A stretch of 64,000 nt of DNA from Sipunculus nudus (taxonomy: Eukaryota; Annelida; Sipuncula; Golfingiida; Sipunculidae), in contig CM049310.1 in assembly GCA_026874595.1 (NCBI GenBank), forward strand, positions 69,203,556 through 69,267,555, read 5' to 3'. The position numbers were made by a program, and so were the translations under genes. Numbering within the stretch: position 1 is the stretch's first letter; each line of letters starts with the position of its first letter. Shown in pieces: positions 61,700-64,000 of this stretch. The notes beneath the pieces were generated by a model. The model was given only the letters and a program-made list of their open reading frames with translations, did not search any database and was not told where the DNA came from.

Positions 61700-64000
61700 C
61701 TTGATCTGCCACTGACTGATATTAAAGCTGTGCTAACATTGTGCCTCTCTTACTGACAGATGTTAAAGATATGCTTACAGTGTCTTCCCATACTGAAAGA
61801 TGTTAAAGCTGTGCTAACAGTGTACTTCTCATACTGAAAGATGTTACAGCTGTGCTAACAGTGTACTTCCCATACTGAAAGATGTTTAAGCTGTGCTAAC
61901 AGTGTCCTTCCCACACTAAAGGATGTAAAAGCTGTGCTAACTAAGGACCTCACATACTGAAAGATGTTAAAGCTGTGCTAACTGTGTACTTCTCTAACTG
62001 AAAGATTTTGAAGCTGTGCTAACAGTGTACTTCAAATACTGAAGGATGTAAAAGCTTTGCTAACAGTGTAGTTCTCATATTGACTGGTGTTAAAGCTGTA
62101 CTTCTCACACTCAAAGATGTTAAAGCTGTGCTAACAGCTTACTTCTCACACTCAAAGATGTTAAAGCTGTGCTAACAGTGCACTTTACAAACTGAAAGAT
62201 GTTAAAGCCATGCTAACAGTGTGCTTCTGAAAATGACTGATGTTAAAGCTGTGCTAACAGTGAACTTCTCAAACTGACTAATGTTAAAGCTGTGCTAACA
62301 GTTAACTTCTCATACTGAAAGCTGTTACAGCTGTGCTAACAGTGTACTTCTCATACTGAAAGATGTTAAAGCTGTTCCAACAGCATACTTCTCATGCTCA
62401 AAGGTGTTAAAGCTGTGCTAACAGTGTGCTTCTCATACTGACTGATATTAAAGCTGTGCCAACAGTGAACATCTCATACTGGCTTATGTTAAAGCTGTGC
62501 TAACAGTCTACTTCTCATACTGACTGATGTTAAAGCTGTGCTAACAGTGTACTTCACATACTGAAAGATGTGTAAGCTGTGCTAACAGTGTGCTTCTCCT
62601 ACTGACTGATTTTTAAGCTGTGATAACAGTGTGCCTCTTATACGTACTGATGTTACAGTTGTCCTAACAGTGAACTTCTCATACTGGCTAATGTAAAAAC
62701 TGTGCTAACAGTGTACTTCTCATACTGACTAATGTTAAAGCCGTGCTAACAGTGAACTTCTCATTCTGAAAGATGTCAAAACTGAGGTAACAGCATACTT
62801 CTCACACTCGATGACGTTAAAGCTGTGCTAACAGTGTACTTCTCATACTGAAAGATGTTAAAGCTGTGCTAACAGTGAGCTTCTCATACTGACTGATGTT
62901 AAAGCTGTGCTAACAGTGAACTTCTCATACTGGATAATGATGAAGCTGTGATAACAGTGTACTTCTCATACTGAAAGATGTTAAAGCTGTGCTAACAGTG
63001 TGCTTCTAATAATGACTGATGTTAAAGCTGAGCTAACAGTAAACTTCTCATACTAATTGAAGTTAAATCTGTGCTGACAGTGTACTTCTCATACTAAATG
63101 ATGTTAAAACTGTGCTAACAGTGAACATCTTATACTGACTGATGTTAAAGCTGTGCTAACAGTGAACTTCTCATACTGACTGATGTTAAAGCTGTACTAA
63201 CAGTGTACTTCTCATAATGACTGGTGTTAAAGCTGTGCTAACAGTGTACTTCTTATACTTAAAGATGTTAAAGCTGTGCTAACAGTGTACTTCTCACACT
63301 CAAAGATGTTAAAGCTGTGGTAACAGTGTACTTCTCATACTGAAAGATGTTAAAGCTGTGCTAACAGCTTACTTCTCACACTCAAAGATGTTAAAGCTGT
63401 GCTAACAGTGCACTTCACAAACTGAAAGATGTTAAAGCTGTGCCAACAGTGTACTTCTCATACTGGCTAATGTTAAAGCTGTGCTAACAGTGTAATTCCC
63501 ATACTGGCTTATATTAAAGCTGTGCTAACAGTGTACTTCTTATACTGAAAGATGTTAAAGCTGTGCGAACAGTGAACTTCTCATACTGGCTAATGTTAAA
63601 GCTGTGCTAACAGTGTAATTCCCATACTGGCTTATATTAAAGCTGTGCTAACAGTGTACTTCTAATACTGAATGATGTTAAAGCTGTGCTAACAGTGTAC
63701 TTCTCATACTGACTGTTGTTAAAGCTGTGCTACCAGTGTACTTCACATACTGAAAGATGTGAAAGCTGTGCTAACAGTGTGCTTCTCATACTAAATGATG
63801 TTAAAACTGTGCTAACAGTGAACTTCTTATACTGACTGATGTTAAAGCTGTGCTAACAGTGAACTTCTCATACTGACTGATGTTAAAGCTGTACTAACAG
63901 TGTACTTCTCATAATGACTGGTGTTAAAGCTGTGCTAACAGTGTACTTCTAATACTCAAAGATTTTAAAGCTGTGCTAGCAGTGTACTTCTAATACTGAC
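61700..64000. repeat. 41-bp minisatellite, about 55 copies, runs off the window
   Basis: Unit 'gatgttaaagctgtgctaac' + 'agtgtacttctcatactgaa' + a. Variants cluster at the 'actgaaag/actgactg' and 'tctcatac' positions, and some higher-order repetition is visible (for example a block near 63416-63560 recurs at 63540-63680). No coding sequence. Confidence 0.95.

Noticed and set aside
1-64000. CRISPR arrays, bacterial operons or prophage
   Set aside because: The tandem arrays have no constant repeat with unique spacers, and spliced genes show the DNA is eukaryotic.

Overview
The window is eukaryotic genomic DNA: genes are split by introns with GT-AG borders, base composition is AT-rich, and simple repeats and dispersed non-coding elements fill most of the space. 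The repeat style (foldback-ended elements with CCGT/CTGT microsatellites and tandem core repeats, like the bivalve 'pearl'/Helitron-type elements) suggests a lophotrochozoan, most likely a mollusc and perhaps a bivalve. That assignment is inference; no species marker is visible.

Three protein-coding loci can be supported. (1) Positions 1-1124, minus strand: the 5' coding part of an unrecognised protein, 374 codons without a stop, running off the window edge. (2) 10733-18666, plus strand: a complete short-chain dehydrogenase/reductase of the SDR16C (epidermal retinol dehydrogenase 2-like) type, 299 residues, with two tandem alternative last exons. (3) About 61.1 kb down to 25791, minus strand: an adenosine deaminase (ADA1 type) in at least eight coding exons, 342 residues plus a short first exon that is only tentatively placed. 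Genes 2 and 3 are convergent, with about 7.1 kb between their stop codons.

Layout: 1-1.1 kb orphan ORF; 1.1-5.8 kb AT-rich intergenic DNA; 5.8-10.1 kb a foldback-ended element with a second, Helitron-like element nested inside; 10.7-18.7 kb SDR gene; 18.7-25.8 kb intergenic DNA with a foldback, one dispersed element and a probable solo LTR; 25.8-61 kb the ADA gene, whose introns hold Helitron-like non-autonomous elements, a decayed LINE, a hAT-like element, a miniature LTR retroelement and several minisatellites; 61.2 kb a TATA box; 61.7-64 kb a 41-bp minisatellite running off the end.

The most unusual signals are: (a) minisatellites in the ADA gene whose repeat unit is a copy of the adjacent exon-intron junction, so one exon is flanked by an array of acceptor-like sites on one side and donor-like sites on the other, and another exon is followed by a second donor array; (b) a miniature LTR element (three LTRs, two short internal regions) with a tRNA-Pro-like primer binding site and LTRs carrying perfect Pol III A and B boxes; (c) the duplicated, mutually exclusive terminal exons of the SDR gene; (d) a set of Helitron-like families sharing 5' foldbacks and 3' hairpin-CTRR ends, one of which interrupts a LINE reading frame exactly at an A|T site. 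All repeat boundaries were read by eye and should be taken as good to a few bases at best.
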